Shown here: piece by piece, positions 1-5,266 of the stretch
Layout: every line of letters begins with the position of its first letter
Numbering within the stretch: the first letter of the stretch is position 1
Assembly (NCBI GenBank): GCA_026785965.1
Contig: JAJAYY010000229.1
Span: forward strand, 1 to 5,266
Direction: 5' to 3'
Origin: Sphingomonas bacterium
GTDB lineage: Bacteria > Pseudomonadota > Alphaproteobacteria > Sphingomonadales > Sphingomonadaceae
DNA length: 5,266 bases
Made by a program: the position numbers and the translations under genes
Notes under the pieces: generated by a model
Databases searched by the model: none
The model's input: only the letters and a program-made list of their open reading frames with translations
What the model was told of the DNA's origin: nothing

Positions 1-2
1 CG

Positions 3-344
3 CGTGCGCTGTGGGGGACCTTATCGGCGATCCCGTTCCTGTACATCGTATACGAATTGTTCAGCGGGCTTGGCGCGTCGATCGAGCGGCAGCCCGAATC
101 GGTTCGGGGCCTCGTCAAGCAAGCACGCCTGCTGACCTTCGCCTCGTGGGGATTTTACCCGATCGTCTACATGATCCCCTACACCAACCTGGGTGGGGCC
201 GCGGTCACCACCGGGGTCCAGATCGGTTATACGATTGCCGACCTCATCGCCAAGGCGGGCGTCGGTATCCTCGTGTACATCATCGCGGTCCGCAAGACGG
301 AAGCCGAGGGGGGCGTGCCCTCGACCGCTAAGGTTCACGTCTAG
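3..344 (+). CDS. Xanthorhodopsin-like microbial rhodopsin, C-terminal part (5' end outside window)
   Basis: This is the last 113 codons of a seven-helix retinal protein of the inner membrane, probably a light-driven outward proton pump. Helix E begins in the first codons (RALWG, then FLYIVYELF). Helix F holds W-x-x-Y-P-x-x-Y at about 147-170, matching bacteriorhodopsin Trp182, Tyr185 and Pro186. Helix G reads GYTIADLIAKAGVGILVY; its Asp (codon 240-242) and Lys (codon 252-254) match Asp212 and the Schiff-base Lys216. The codon at 15-17 is Gly, where bacteriorhodopsin has Trp138; xanthorhodopsin and Gloeobacter rhodopsin also have Gly there, which leaves room for a carotenoid antenna ring. Helices A-D, including the helix C residues that decide ion specificity, lie outside the window, so proton pumping is inferred from the family. 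The gene ends two bases before blh, which supplies retinal. It contains a TTA leucine codon at 21-23, rare in this DNA. Membership of the rhodopsin family is near certain; the subtype is likely. Confidence 0.95.
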   Translation, partial: RALWGTLSAIPFLYIVYELFSGLGASIERQPESVRGLVKQARLLTFASWGFYPIVYMIPYTNLGGAAVTTGVQIGYTIADLIAKAGVGILVYIIAVRKTEAEGGVPSTAKVHV

Positions 345-346
345 CG

Positions 347-1300
347 ATGACCGGCATGGTTCGCCTGCTTGAGTCGAGCAATGCCAACGCGATGGGGCGG
401 CACGGAGACGTGCCGCCCGCCTCTATCTTGGAACACCAGGGGCGCTACCCGTCGATCGCTCTGTTCCTCACGCTTACCGCAGCGCTTGTCCCGCCCGAAC
501 TGTTGGCGAGCCCGACGATGATCGCGGCGACCTGCGCGGCGCTATTAATTGGCGGCCTGCCCCATGGCGCGCTCGATCTTGCCGTGCTGCGCCGCGACGC
601 TCAACATCGCATTGCACTCGTCGTCAGCCTCTACCTCGGTCTGGCGGCTATCATGTTCGCCATCTGGCAGGTAGCGCCCGCGATTGCTCTTGGCTTGTTT
701 CTGGCCATGGCAATGGTGCATTTTGCGGAAGATTGGGCGGCCGCTGAGCATCCCTTTTTCGCGCTGGGGATCGCGGTTGCTTTATTGTCGGCGCCGGCGC
801 TGTTTCATCGTCAGGCAGTCGGCGACTTGTTTACGTTGCTCACAGCGGAGCAGGCTGCGGCCGGTTTGGCGGATGCGCTGCTGCTCGTCGCGCCCGCTGC
901 GGCGGCGTGCGCACTGCTCGCGATCCTGTTGCTGTGGCAAGGCGGGCACCGGGTGACCGCCGTCAATGCGGCATGCGCTCTAGCCGCCATGATCCTGCTT
1001 CCGCCGATCACCGGCTTCGCGATCTATTTCTGCCTGATCCACTCGCCGTCTCACTTTCGGGCCGGGCTGAAACGGCTGGCGCCGGCGACCGGCATTACGC
1101 GGCCGACGATCGGCGCAACGCTCGGAGGGCTGACGATCGCGGTCGCGACACTCCAATTTCTGCCAATCACCGACCCATCGGGCCGTTTGTTCGCGGCAAG
1201 CTTCATGACCTTGTCGATCCTCACCTTGCCGCACATGGCGGTTCCGTTTCTGCTCCGCCGCTTATGCCTCAGCGCCCAGGCCGTGCCGCAGCGAATATGA
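347..1300 (+). CDS. blh: Brp/Blh-family beta-carotene 15,15'-dioxygenase (retinal synthesis)
   Basis: The 317-residue, strongly hydrophobic multi-pass membrane protein should cleave beta-carotene at the central double bond with O2 to give two retinal molecules, the chromophore of the rhodopsin just upstream. The family motifs are present in order: GGLPHGALD (His73, Asp77), MVHFAEDW (His125), YFCLIHSPSHF (His232, His236) and LPHMAV (His296). His73, His125, His232 and His236 match in spacing the four iron-binding histidines described for the marine bacterium 66A1 Blh (His21, 78, 188, 192, from memory). The N-terminus is about 50 residues longer than that protein and adds a hydrophobic segment at about 34-48. 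The start is uncertain: ATG 347 lies two bases after the rhodopsin stop and suggests translational coupling, but there is no good Shine-Dalgarno (only AAGG at 330-333), and ATG 356 and ATG 392 are in-frame alternatives. TTA leucine codons occur at 545, 782 and 1262. The last ten codons overlap tpiA on the other strand. Confidence 0.93.
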   Translation: MTGMVRLLESSNANAMGRHGDVPPASILEHQGRYPSIALFLTLTAALVPPELLASPTMIAATCAALLIGGLPHGALDLAVLRRDAQHRIALVVSLYLGLAAIMFAIWQVAPAIALGLFLAMAMVHFAEDWAAAEHPFFALGIAVALLSAPALFHRQAVGDLFTLLTAEQAAAGLADALLLVAPAAAACALLAILLLWQGGHRVTAVNAACALAAMILLPPITGFAIYFCLIHSPSHFRAGLKRLAPATGITRPTIGATLGGLTIAVATLQFLPITDPSGRLFAASFMTLSILTLPHMAVPFLLRRLCLSAQAVPQRI

Positions 1301-2024
1301 TCGGAATGAAATCGGCGCTGGTCAGGCTGGCGCCGCCGACCAGCGCGCCATCGACGTCGGGGACGCCAAAAATTTCGGCGGCGTTGCTGGCCTTGACCGA
1401 TCCGCCATAGAGAATCCGTACCCCCTGCCCCGCGTCGCCATAAGCCGCGACCAACCGCGCGCGAAGCACGGCGTGCATTTCGCCGATTTCGGCCACGCCG
1501 GCGACCTTGCCCGTGCCGATCGCCCAGATCGGTTCATAAGCGATGCTCAGCGCCGCAGGATCGCCGATGGTGGCGGGCAAGGATTGGTCGAGTTGCGCCG
1601 CGACGTGGGCGACCGCCTGCCCCGCGCTGCGCACTTCGTCGCTTTCGCCGACGCACAGGATCACGCTGAGCCCTGCGCCAAGCCCGGCCTCGGCCTTGGC
1701 CTTGACCGCAGCGTCGCGCTCGCCGTGCCCCTGGCGCCGCTCGCTATGCCCGACAATGGTCAGCCGCGCGCCGGCATCGATCAGCATCGCCGCCGAACTA
1801 TCGCCAGTGAAGGCGCCGCTGGCTTCGCTCCGGATATCCTGCCCGCCGATCATAAACCCCGGCGCGGCGCGGACCGCGCGCTCGATCAAGGTCGCCGGCA
1901 CGCACAACGCGACGTCGACCTCGCCATGGCGCTCGGCGGCCATCGCAATGGCGGTGACTTCGGACAGGGCGTTCGACAGCCCGTTCATCTTCCAATTGCC
2001 CGCAATCAAGCGCCATCGCGTCAT
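1269..2024 (-). CDS. tpiA: Triosephosphate isomerase
   Basis: This 251-residue cytosolic TIM-barrel enzyme interconverts dihydroxyacetone phosphate and glyceraldehyde 3-phosphate in glycolysis and gluconeogenesis. All catalytic landmarks are visible: GNWKMN with Lys12, VGHSERR with the electrophile His93, YEPIWAIGTGK with the general base Glu164 and mobile loop 6, and the phosphate-binding ILYGGSVK (about 204-211) and GALVGGASL (226-234). Length is normal for the family. The start at 2022-2024 is supported by AAAGGGG (complement of 2031-2037) six bases upstream. It is transcribed divergently from the ppiD-like gene across a 93-base gap and converges on blh, overlapping it by 32 bases, so the last residues of the two proteins (here AAARPGR) are encoded by opposite strands of the same DNA. 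In many alphaproteobacteria tpiA is followed by secG and pyrG; here the photocassette lies in that position instead. Confidence 0.97.
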   Translation of the reverse strand: MTRWRLIAGNWKMNGLSNALSEVTAIAMAAERHGEVDVALCVPATLIERAVRAAPGFMIGGQDIRSEASGAFTGDSSAAMLIDAGARLTIVGHSERRQGHGERDAAVKAKAEAGLGAGLSVILCVGESDEVRSAGQAVAHVAAQLDQSLPATIGDPAALSIAYEPIWAIGTGKVAGVAEIGEMHAVLRARLVAAYGDAGQGVRILYGGSVKASNAAEIFGVPDVDGALVGGASLTSADFIPIIFAAARPGR

Positions 2025-2117
2025 GCAGTACCCCTTTGTTCGTCAGCGACTGCTTGCCGCGCCATATCCCCGCCCCTAAAGCGACTCGTCTGTTTTTCAA
2101 AGTGCGAGCCGCCGTTC
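2025..2117. promoter_or_regulatory. Divergent tpiA / ppiD-like intergenic region
   Basis: This 93-base gap must hold the promoters of both divergent genes. It contains the tpiA ribosome-binding site (complement of 2031-2037) at its left end. The right end, just before the ppiD-like ATG, has no strong Shine-Dalgarno (GCGAGCC only). A run of T residues at 2092-2097 is the only AT-rich patch near the ppiD-like start. I see no convincing inverted repeat or operator, and no clear tpiA -35/-10 pair. Confidence 0.55.
2054..2082 (+). promoter_or_regulatory. Possible promoter of the ppiD-like gene
   Basis: TTGCCG at 2054-2059 and TAAAGC at 2077-2082 are separated by 17 bases and lie 36 bases upstream of ATG 2118, a reasonable geometry for a housekeeping sigma factor. 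The -10 match is poor, so this is only a candidate. Confidence 0.25.
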
Positions 2118-4052
2118 ATGCTGTCTTCCTTTCGTCGCCTGACCAAGTCCAAGGTCGGAACCGCGCTGCTGGTGCTATTCCTGCTCGCGATCGTCGCCAG
2201 TTTCGCACTCGCCGACATGTCTTCGATCGGCGGCAATGCCTTTGGGGCCGGCGGCGGCAACCTTGCCAAGGCGGGCGACGAGCGAGTCTCGGAGCGCGAT
2301 TATTCGACCGCGATGGAACGCATCCTGAGCAATGCGCGCCAGCAGAATCCTGAAGCGACCTACGCCTCTCTGGCCAAGGAAACCGCGTCGGTCCTCGACC
2401 AATTGATCGACGATGCGGCGTTGAAGGCGTTCGGCAGCGACCACGAGCTGGTGGTGTCGCGCAAACTGGTCGACGGCGAGATCACCTCGCTGCCCAGCAC
2501 TCGCGGGCTCGACGGCAAATTCAGCGAGCAAGCCTATGCGCAATTCCTGGCGCAACAGCGGCTCAGTGACGTCCAGGTGCGGCGTCTGCTTGAAGCCGAC
2601 CTGGTCCGGCGCGTGCTGCTGTCACCGGTCGCCGCCAATGCGACGGTCCCGGTCGGCGTTGCGACCCAATATGCCTCGATGCTGCTCGAGCAGCGCCAGG
2701 GCGAGCTGGTGCTGGTCCTGACCGAACCGTTCGCCGCCGGACTCGCCCCGACCGCGGGCGACCTGCAAGCCTATTACGACCAGAATCGGCAACGCTACAT
2801 GGTGCCCGAACAGCGCGTGCTGCGGATCGCCAGCATCGGCCCCGAACAAGTCGCCGCCGTCGCTCCGACCGAGCAGGACATCGCAGCTTATTACACCGCC
2901 AACCGCGCCTCTTACGCGGGCAAAGAAGTGCGCATCATCAGCCAGGCGGTGGTCGCGGCAAAGCCCGCCGCCGACGCGATCGCCGCCCGCGCACGATCGG
3001 GCGCGAGCTTTGTCGCCGCGGCTGCCCCTGCCGGCCTCAGCGCCGAAGACATCAGCGTCGGCCCGCAGACCCGCGCCCAATTCACTTCGCTGGCCGGCGA
3101 CAAGGTCGCCGCCGCGACCTTCGCCGCCGCCACTGGCGCGATTGTCGGGCCGGTCCAGTCCGACCTTGGCTGGCATGTCATCCGCATCGACCAGGTGCGC
3201 GGCGAAGCCGGGCGCAGCCTGACCGACGCGCGCGCCGAAATCATCACCAAGCTGACCGCTGAAAAGCGCAAGGAAGCGCTGGTCGACATGGTCACCCGGA
3301 TCGAGGATTCGATCGGCGACGGGGCGAGCCTCGCCGAAGCCGCCGCATCGGCCAAGGTGGCGCTGGTCGACACGCCGTTGATCAGCGGAGCGGGCACCGA
3401 CCGCGCCAACCCCGCTTATCGCCTGCCCGATGCGCTCGCGCCCGCGCTCAAGAGCGGGTTCGAGCTGACGCTGGACGACGATCCAGTGGTCGAGACGCTG
3501 CCCAACGACTCCGGCTATCTGCTGGTCGGCGTGGGCCGCATCGTTCCCGCGTCGCCCGCCCCGCTGGCGCAAATCAAGCCCCAGGTGGCGGCCGACTGGA
3601 CGCGCAAGAAAGCGTCCGACCGGGCGCGCGCGGTTGCCTCGCAAATCGCCGCGCAGACCGCTCGCGGAGTGGCAATGGCCGAAGCCGCAAGGCAAGGCGG
3701 CAAGGGCGTCTCTCCGGTCCAGCCGTTCGGAGCGCGCCGGATCCAGCTATCGAAGGCGCCAGCCGACATTGCCGCGCCGCTGCGCATCCTGTTCTCGCTG
3801 GCGCAAGGAAAAAGCCGGATGGTCGCCGATCCGCAAGGACGCGGCTTTTTCGTGGTCCGCGCGGTCTCGATCACCGCGGGCAACGCCTCAACCCAGCCAG
3901 CCTTGATCGGCCAGGTTCAGGCCTCGTTCCGCGATTCGGTCAGCCAGGAATTGGCGCGGCAATTCGTCGCCGCGGTGCGCGCCGATGTTGGGGTCGCACG
4001 CAACGAAAAAGCGATCGCTGCGGCCAAGGCCCGCCTCAACGGCAGCAATTGA
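2118..4052 (+). CDS. Membrane-anchored SurA/PpiD-like periplasmic folding chaperone
   Basis: This 644-residue protein has PpiD architecture: a short positively charged N-terminus (FRRLTKSK), one transmembrane anchor at about residues 14-32, a SurA-type N-terminal chaperone region (about 33-230), a parvulin-like PpiC domain (about 258-364, ending in GPVQSDLGWHVIRID) and a long alanine-rich C-terminal region that includes a weaker parvulin-like ending near GRGFFVVRAV (about 571-580). It should sit in the inner membrane facing the periplasm and help newly exported, especially outer-membrane, proteins to fold. The parvulin domain looks degenerate: its first strand reads VRIISQAVV without the usual His, and the GG-rich loop is lost, so it may act as a chaperone more than an isomerase. 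The start at 2118 is chosen because it directly precedes the basic and hydrophobic N-terminal signal; the frame stays open upstream to 1473, but only as antisense of tpiA. The amidotransferase gene follows after 25 bases, so the two are probably co-transcribed. The symbol ppiD would suit by architecture, but orthology is not proven. Confidence 0.9.
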   Translation: MLSSFRRLTKSKVGTALLVLFLLAIVASFALADMSSIGGNAFGAGGGNLAKAGDERVSERDYSTAMERILSNARQQNPEATYASLAKETASVLDQLIDDAALKAFGSDHELVVSRKLVDGEITSLPSTRGLDGKFSEQAYAQFLAQQRLSDVQVRRLLEADLVRRVLLSPVAANATVPVGVATQYASMLLEQRQGELVLVLTEPFAAGLAPTAGDLQAYYDQNRQRYMVPEQRVLRIASIGPEQVAAVAPTEQDIAAYYTANRASYAGKEVRIISQAVVAAKPAADAIAARARSGASFVAAAAPAGLSAEDISVGPQTRAQFTSLAGDKVAAATFAAATGAIVGPVQSDLGWHVIRIDQVRGEAGRSLTDARAEIITKLTAEKRKEALVDMVTRIEDSIGDGASLAEAAASAKVALVDTPLISGAGTDRANPAYRLPDALAPALKSGFELTLDDDPVVETLPNDSGYLLVGVGRIVPASPAPLAQIKPQVAADWTRKKASDRARAVASQIAAQTARGVAMAEAARQGGKGVSPVQPFGARRIQLSKAPADIAAPLRILFSLAQGKSRMVADPQGRGFFVVRAVSITAGNASTQPALIGQVQASFRDSVSQELARQFVAAVRADVGVARNEKAIAAAKARLNGSN

Positions 4053-4077
4053 TCGCCAGCGGCTCCAGCGCACGGCG

Positions 4078-4662
4078 ATGATCTCCCCGTCGATCCTCGT
4101 CATCGACAATATCGACAGCTTCACCTTCATGCTGGTCGACACACTGCGCAGCGCCGGCGCCGACGTGGCGGTGGCGCGCAACGATGCGCTGACGGTCGAT
4201 CAGGCGCTGGCCGCGGGACGCGACGGGATCATGATATCGCCCGGTCCGGGATCGCCGCAGGACGCGGGGATCTCGGTCGCGGTCGCCGCCCGCTGCATCG
4301 CGCTCCGCCGACCCCTGCTCGGCGTGTGTCTCGGGCATCAGGCGCTCGGCCTCGCATGCGGCGGCCAGGTAACGCGCACCGCCCCGGTTCACGGCAAGGT
4401 TGCCGCGGTGCGCCACGACGGCAGCGGACTATTCGCCGGCCTGCCCTCCCCGATCGCCGCGACGCGCTATCACTCGCTCGCCGTGACCGAAGCGCCGGCC
4501 CCGCTCATCGTCAACGCGTGGAGCGAGGACGGCACGGTGATGGCGATGCGCCACGCCGATGCCCCGGCGCACGGGCTCCAATTCCACCCCGAGAGCGTCG
4601 CCAGCGAGCATGGCGCGGCGCTGATCGCGACGTTCGTAGCGCGGTGCGCGATAGGCGCTTGA
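4078..4662 (+). CDS. trpG: Anthranilate / aminodeoxychorismate synthase glutamine amidotransferase subunit
   Basis: This 194-residue class I (triad) glutamine amidotransferase releases ammonia from glutamine for a chorismate-using partner: TrpE (anthranilate, for tryptophan) or PabB (aminodeoxychorismate, for folate). The catalytic triad is intact: Cys84 in GVCLGHQ, and His170 and Glu172 in QFHPES. The oxyanion-loop motif SPGPGSP, HGK (about 102-104) and RYHSL are also present. Length is normal. The N-terminal motif is [10 protein letters not shown] where most homologues have DNYDSFT(W/F/Y)NL; DNIDSFT and SPGPG recall the enterobacterial TrpG rather than the PabA-like type with SPGPCTP. ATG 4078 is the nearest start to the conserved ILVIDN strand, although no Shine-Dalgarno is evident; translation may depend on the gene ending 25 bases upstream. 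No trpE, trpD or trpC is in the window, so its partner cannot be named from context. The stop codon overlaps the -35 of the lexA promoter. The family is certain; choosing TrpG over PabA is a judgement. Confidence 0.93.
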   Translation: MISPSILVIDNIDSFTFMLVDTLRSAGADVAVARNDALTVDQALAAGRDGIMISPGPGSPQDAGISVAVAARCIALRRPLLGVCLGHQALGLACGGQVTRTAPVHGKVAAVRHDGSGLFAGLPSPIAATRYHSLAVTEAPAPLIVNAWSEDGTVMAMRHADAPAHGLQFHPESVASEHGAALIATFVARCAIGA

Positions 4663-4687
4663 CGGCGCTCGTTCCGTTTCCTACACG
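4659..4687 (+). promoter_or_regulatory. Predicted lexA promoter
   Basis: TTGACG (4659-4664) and TACACG (4682-4687) are spaced by exactly 17 bases and lie in front of lexA. The -35 matches the consensus in five of six positions and overlaps the TGA stop codon of trpG (4660-4662). The SOS box begins at the last base of the -10, so bound LexA would block RNA polymerase. Confidence 0.65.
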
Positions 4688-4701
4688 TTCCCCGTTCGTT
4701 C
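4687..4701 (+). promoter_or_regulatory. SOS box (LexA operator), GTTC-N7-GTTC
   Basis: GTTC at 4687-4690 and GTTC at 4698-4701, with seven bases between, match exactly the direct-repeat LexA operator of alphaproteobacteria. It lies 17 bases before the lexA ATG and over the expected transcription start, which implies negative autoregulation. Extra GTTC copies at 4671-4674 and 4694-4697 do not have the required spacing to one another or to the box halves. Confidence 0.88.
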
Positions 4702-4718
4702 CAGCAGGGGAGACGCCG

Positions 4719-5266
4719 ATGCTCACCGTCAAACAGCATGAATTGCTGAGCTTCATCCATGATCGCCTCGCCGCGACCGGGATCAGCCCGAGCTTCGACG
4801 AGATGCGCGAGGCGCTCGAACTCAAGTCCAAGTCCGGAGTCCATCGGCTGATTTCGGCGCTTGAGGAGCGCCAATTCATTCGCCGCCTGCCCAATCGCGC
4901 GCGGGCGCTAGAAGTGGTCAGGATGCCCGACGGTGGGACGTCGACCTCGGCCCCGCGTCCGGCGATTGCCGCCCCGGCCAATGACACGATCGAGATCCCG
5001 CTGCACGGTCGGATCGCCGCGGGCACTCCGATCGAGGCGCTGCAAGGCACTGAGGGCTTTGCGGTCCCCGCTGCTTTGCTTGGGCCGGGCGAGCATTATG
5101 CGCTCGAAGTGTCGGGCGATTCGATGGTCGAAGAAGGCATTCTCGACGGTGATTTCGCACTCATCCGCAAAGTCGATACCGCCCGCGACGGGGAGATTGT
5201 GGTGGCGCTGATCGATGATGCTGAAGCGACCTTGAAAACCTTCCGCCGCGAAGGCCAGATGATCCG
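4719..5266 (+). CDS. lexA: SOS repressor LexA (3' end outside window)
   Basis: The first 182 residues of the SOS-response repressor are present. The N-terminal winged helix-turn-helix (about 1-70: [13 protein letters not shown], then [21 protein letters not shown]) binds the operator. A linker follows at about 71-90. The self-cleavage domain has the scissile Ala101-Gly102 in GRIAAGTP, the nucleophile Ser135 in SGDSM and the general-base Lys173 in ATLKTF. The Ser-Lys spacing of 38 is close to that of E. coli LexA (Ser119/Lys156). RecA filaments on single-stranded DNA trigger the cleavage and release DNA-repair genes. The ATG at 4719 is supported by a strong Shine-Dalgarno, AGGGGAG (4706-4712), six bases upstream. 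The gene has its own promoter and SOS box and begins 56 bases after trpG. The frame is open to the window edge; alphaproteobacterial LexA is usually about 220-240 residues, so roughly 40-60 are missing. Confidence 0.97.
   Translation, partial: MLTVKQHELLSFIHDRLAATGISPSFDEMREALELKSKSGVHRLISALEERQFIRRLPNRARALEVVRMPDGGTSTSAPRPAIAAPANDTIEIPLHGRIAAGTPIEALQGTEGFAVPAALLGPGEHYALEVSGDSMVEEGILDGDFALIRKVDTARDGEIVVALIDDAEATLKTFRREGQMI

Noticed and set aside
907..1410. Plus-strand open frame of 167 codons across the blh-tpiA junction.
   Set aside because: It is an Arg/Ala-rich shadow of blh and of tpiA antisense, with no domain signature.
1473..2117. Open frame upstream of and continuous with the ppiD-like gene, giving an 859-residue protein.
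   Set aside because: This stretch is antisense to the intact tpiA gene and its promoter. The start at 2118 gives the expected basic N-terminus and membrane anchor.
2622..3695. Long open frame (357 codons) on the minus strand.
   Set aside because: It lies wholly within the ppiD-like gene, has low-complexity Gly/Arg/Asp-rich composition typical of antisense GC-rich DNA, and shows no recognisable motif.
4630..4670. Possible factor-independent terminator after trpG in GCGC-rich sequence.
   Set aside because: The GCGC repeats do not form a stable extended stem and no T-tract follows.
4671..4690. A second SOS box using GTTC at 4671-4674.
   Set aside because: The spacing to the next GTTC is 12 bases rather than 7, and the bases seven downstream are TACA, so it does not fit the operator.
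4511..5050. Minus-strand open frame of 179 codons over trpG and lexA.
   Set aside because: Both genes on the plus strand have intact catalytic motifs; this frame is Ser/Arg-rich antisense and spans the lexA promoter.

Overview
The window reads as chromosomal DNA of a GC-rich alphaproteobacterium, most likely a sphingomonad (Sphingomonadales). The evidence is the adjacency of tpiA to a divergent SurA/PpiD-type chaperone followed by trpG and lexA, the sequence character of these proteins, and an alphaproteobacterial SOS box (GTTC-N7-GTTC) in front of lexA. The assignment comes from recognition and remembered gene order, not from a database search.

Layout, left to right. (1) 3-344, + strand: the 3' end of a microbial rhodopsin gene (helices E, F and G, including the retinal-binding lysine). 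(2) 347-1300, +: a Brp/Blh-type beta-carotene 15,15'-dioxygenase, starting two bases after the rhodopsin stop. These two genes form a compact phototrophy cassette: Blh cleaves beta-carotene to retinal and the rhodopsin binds it. A glycine in helix E, where bacteriorhodopsin has Trp138, places the rhodopsin with the xanthorhodopsin-like pumps that can carry a carotenoid antenna. (3) 1269-2024, - strand: triosephosphate isomerase, converging on blh and overlapping it by 32 bases. (4) 2025-2117: a short divergent intergenic region. (5) 2118-4052, +: a membrane-anchored SurA/PpiD-like periplasmic folding factor. (6) 4078-4662, +: a TrpG/PabA glutamine amidotransferase. (7) 4659-4718: a lexA promoter whose -35 overlaps the trpG stop codon, with an SOS box over the likely transcription start. 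(8) 4719 to the window end, +: lexA, missing its C-terminus.

Two regions stand out. The rhodopsin-blh pair uses the rare leucine codon TTA four times, whereas I find none in the four other genes, and it abuts the 3' end of tpiA, where I would expect secG; this fits an inserted cassette. At the other end, trpG stands alone between the ppiD-like gene and lexA. In the sphingomonad order I remember, trpE lies before it and trpD, trpC, moaC and moeA lie between it and lexA. Its N-terminal motif ([10 protein letters not shown]) also differs from the usual DNYDSFT(W/F/Y)NL. I found no tRNA, rRNA, CRISPR array, insertion sequence or obvious factor-independent terminator. I see no wholly new multi-gene system; the antenna-type rhodopsin cassette and the stripped trp-lexA locus are the points of most interest.
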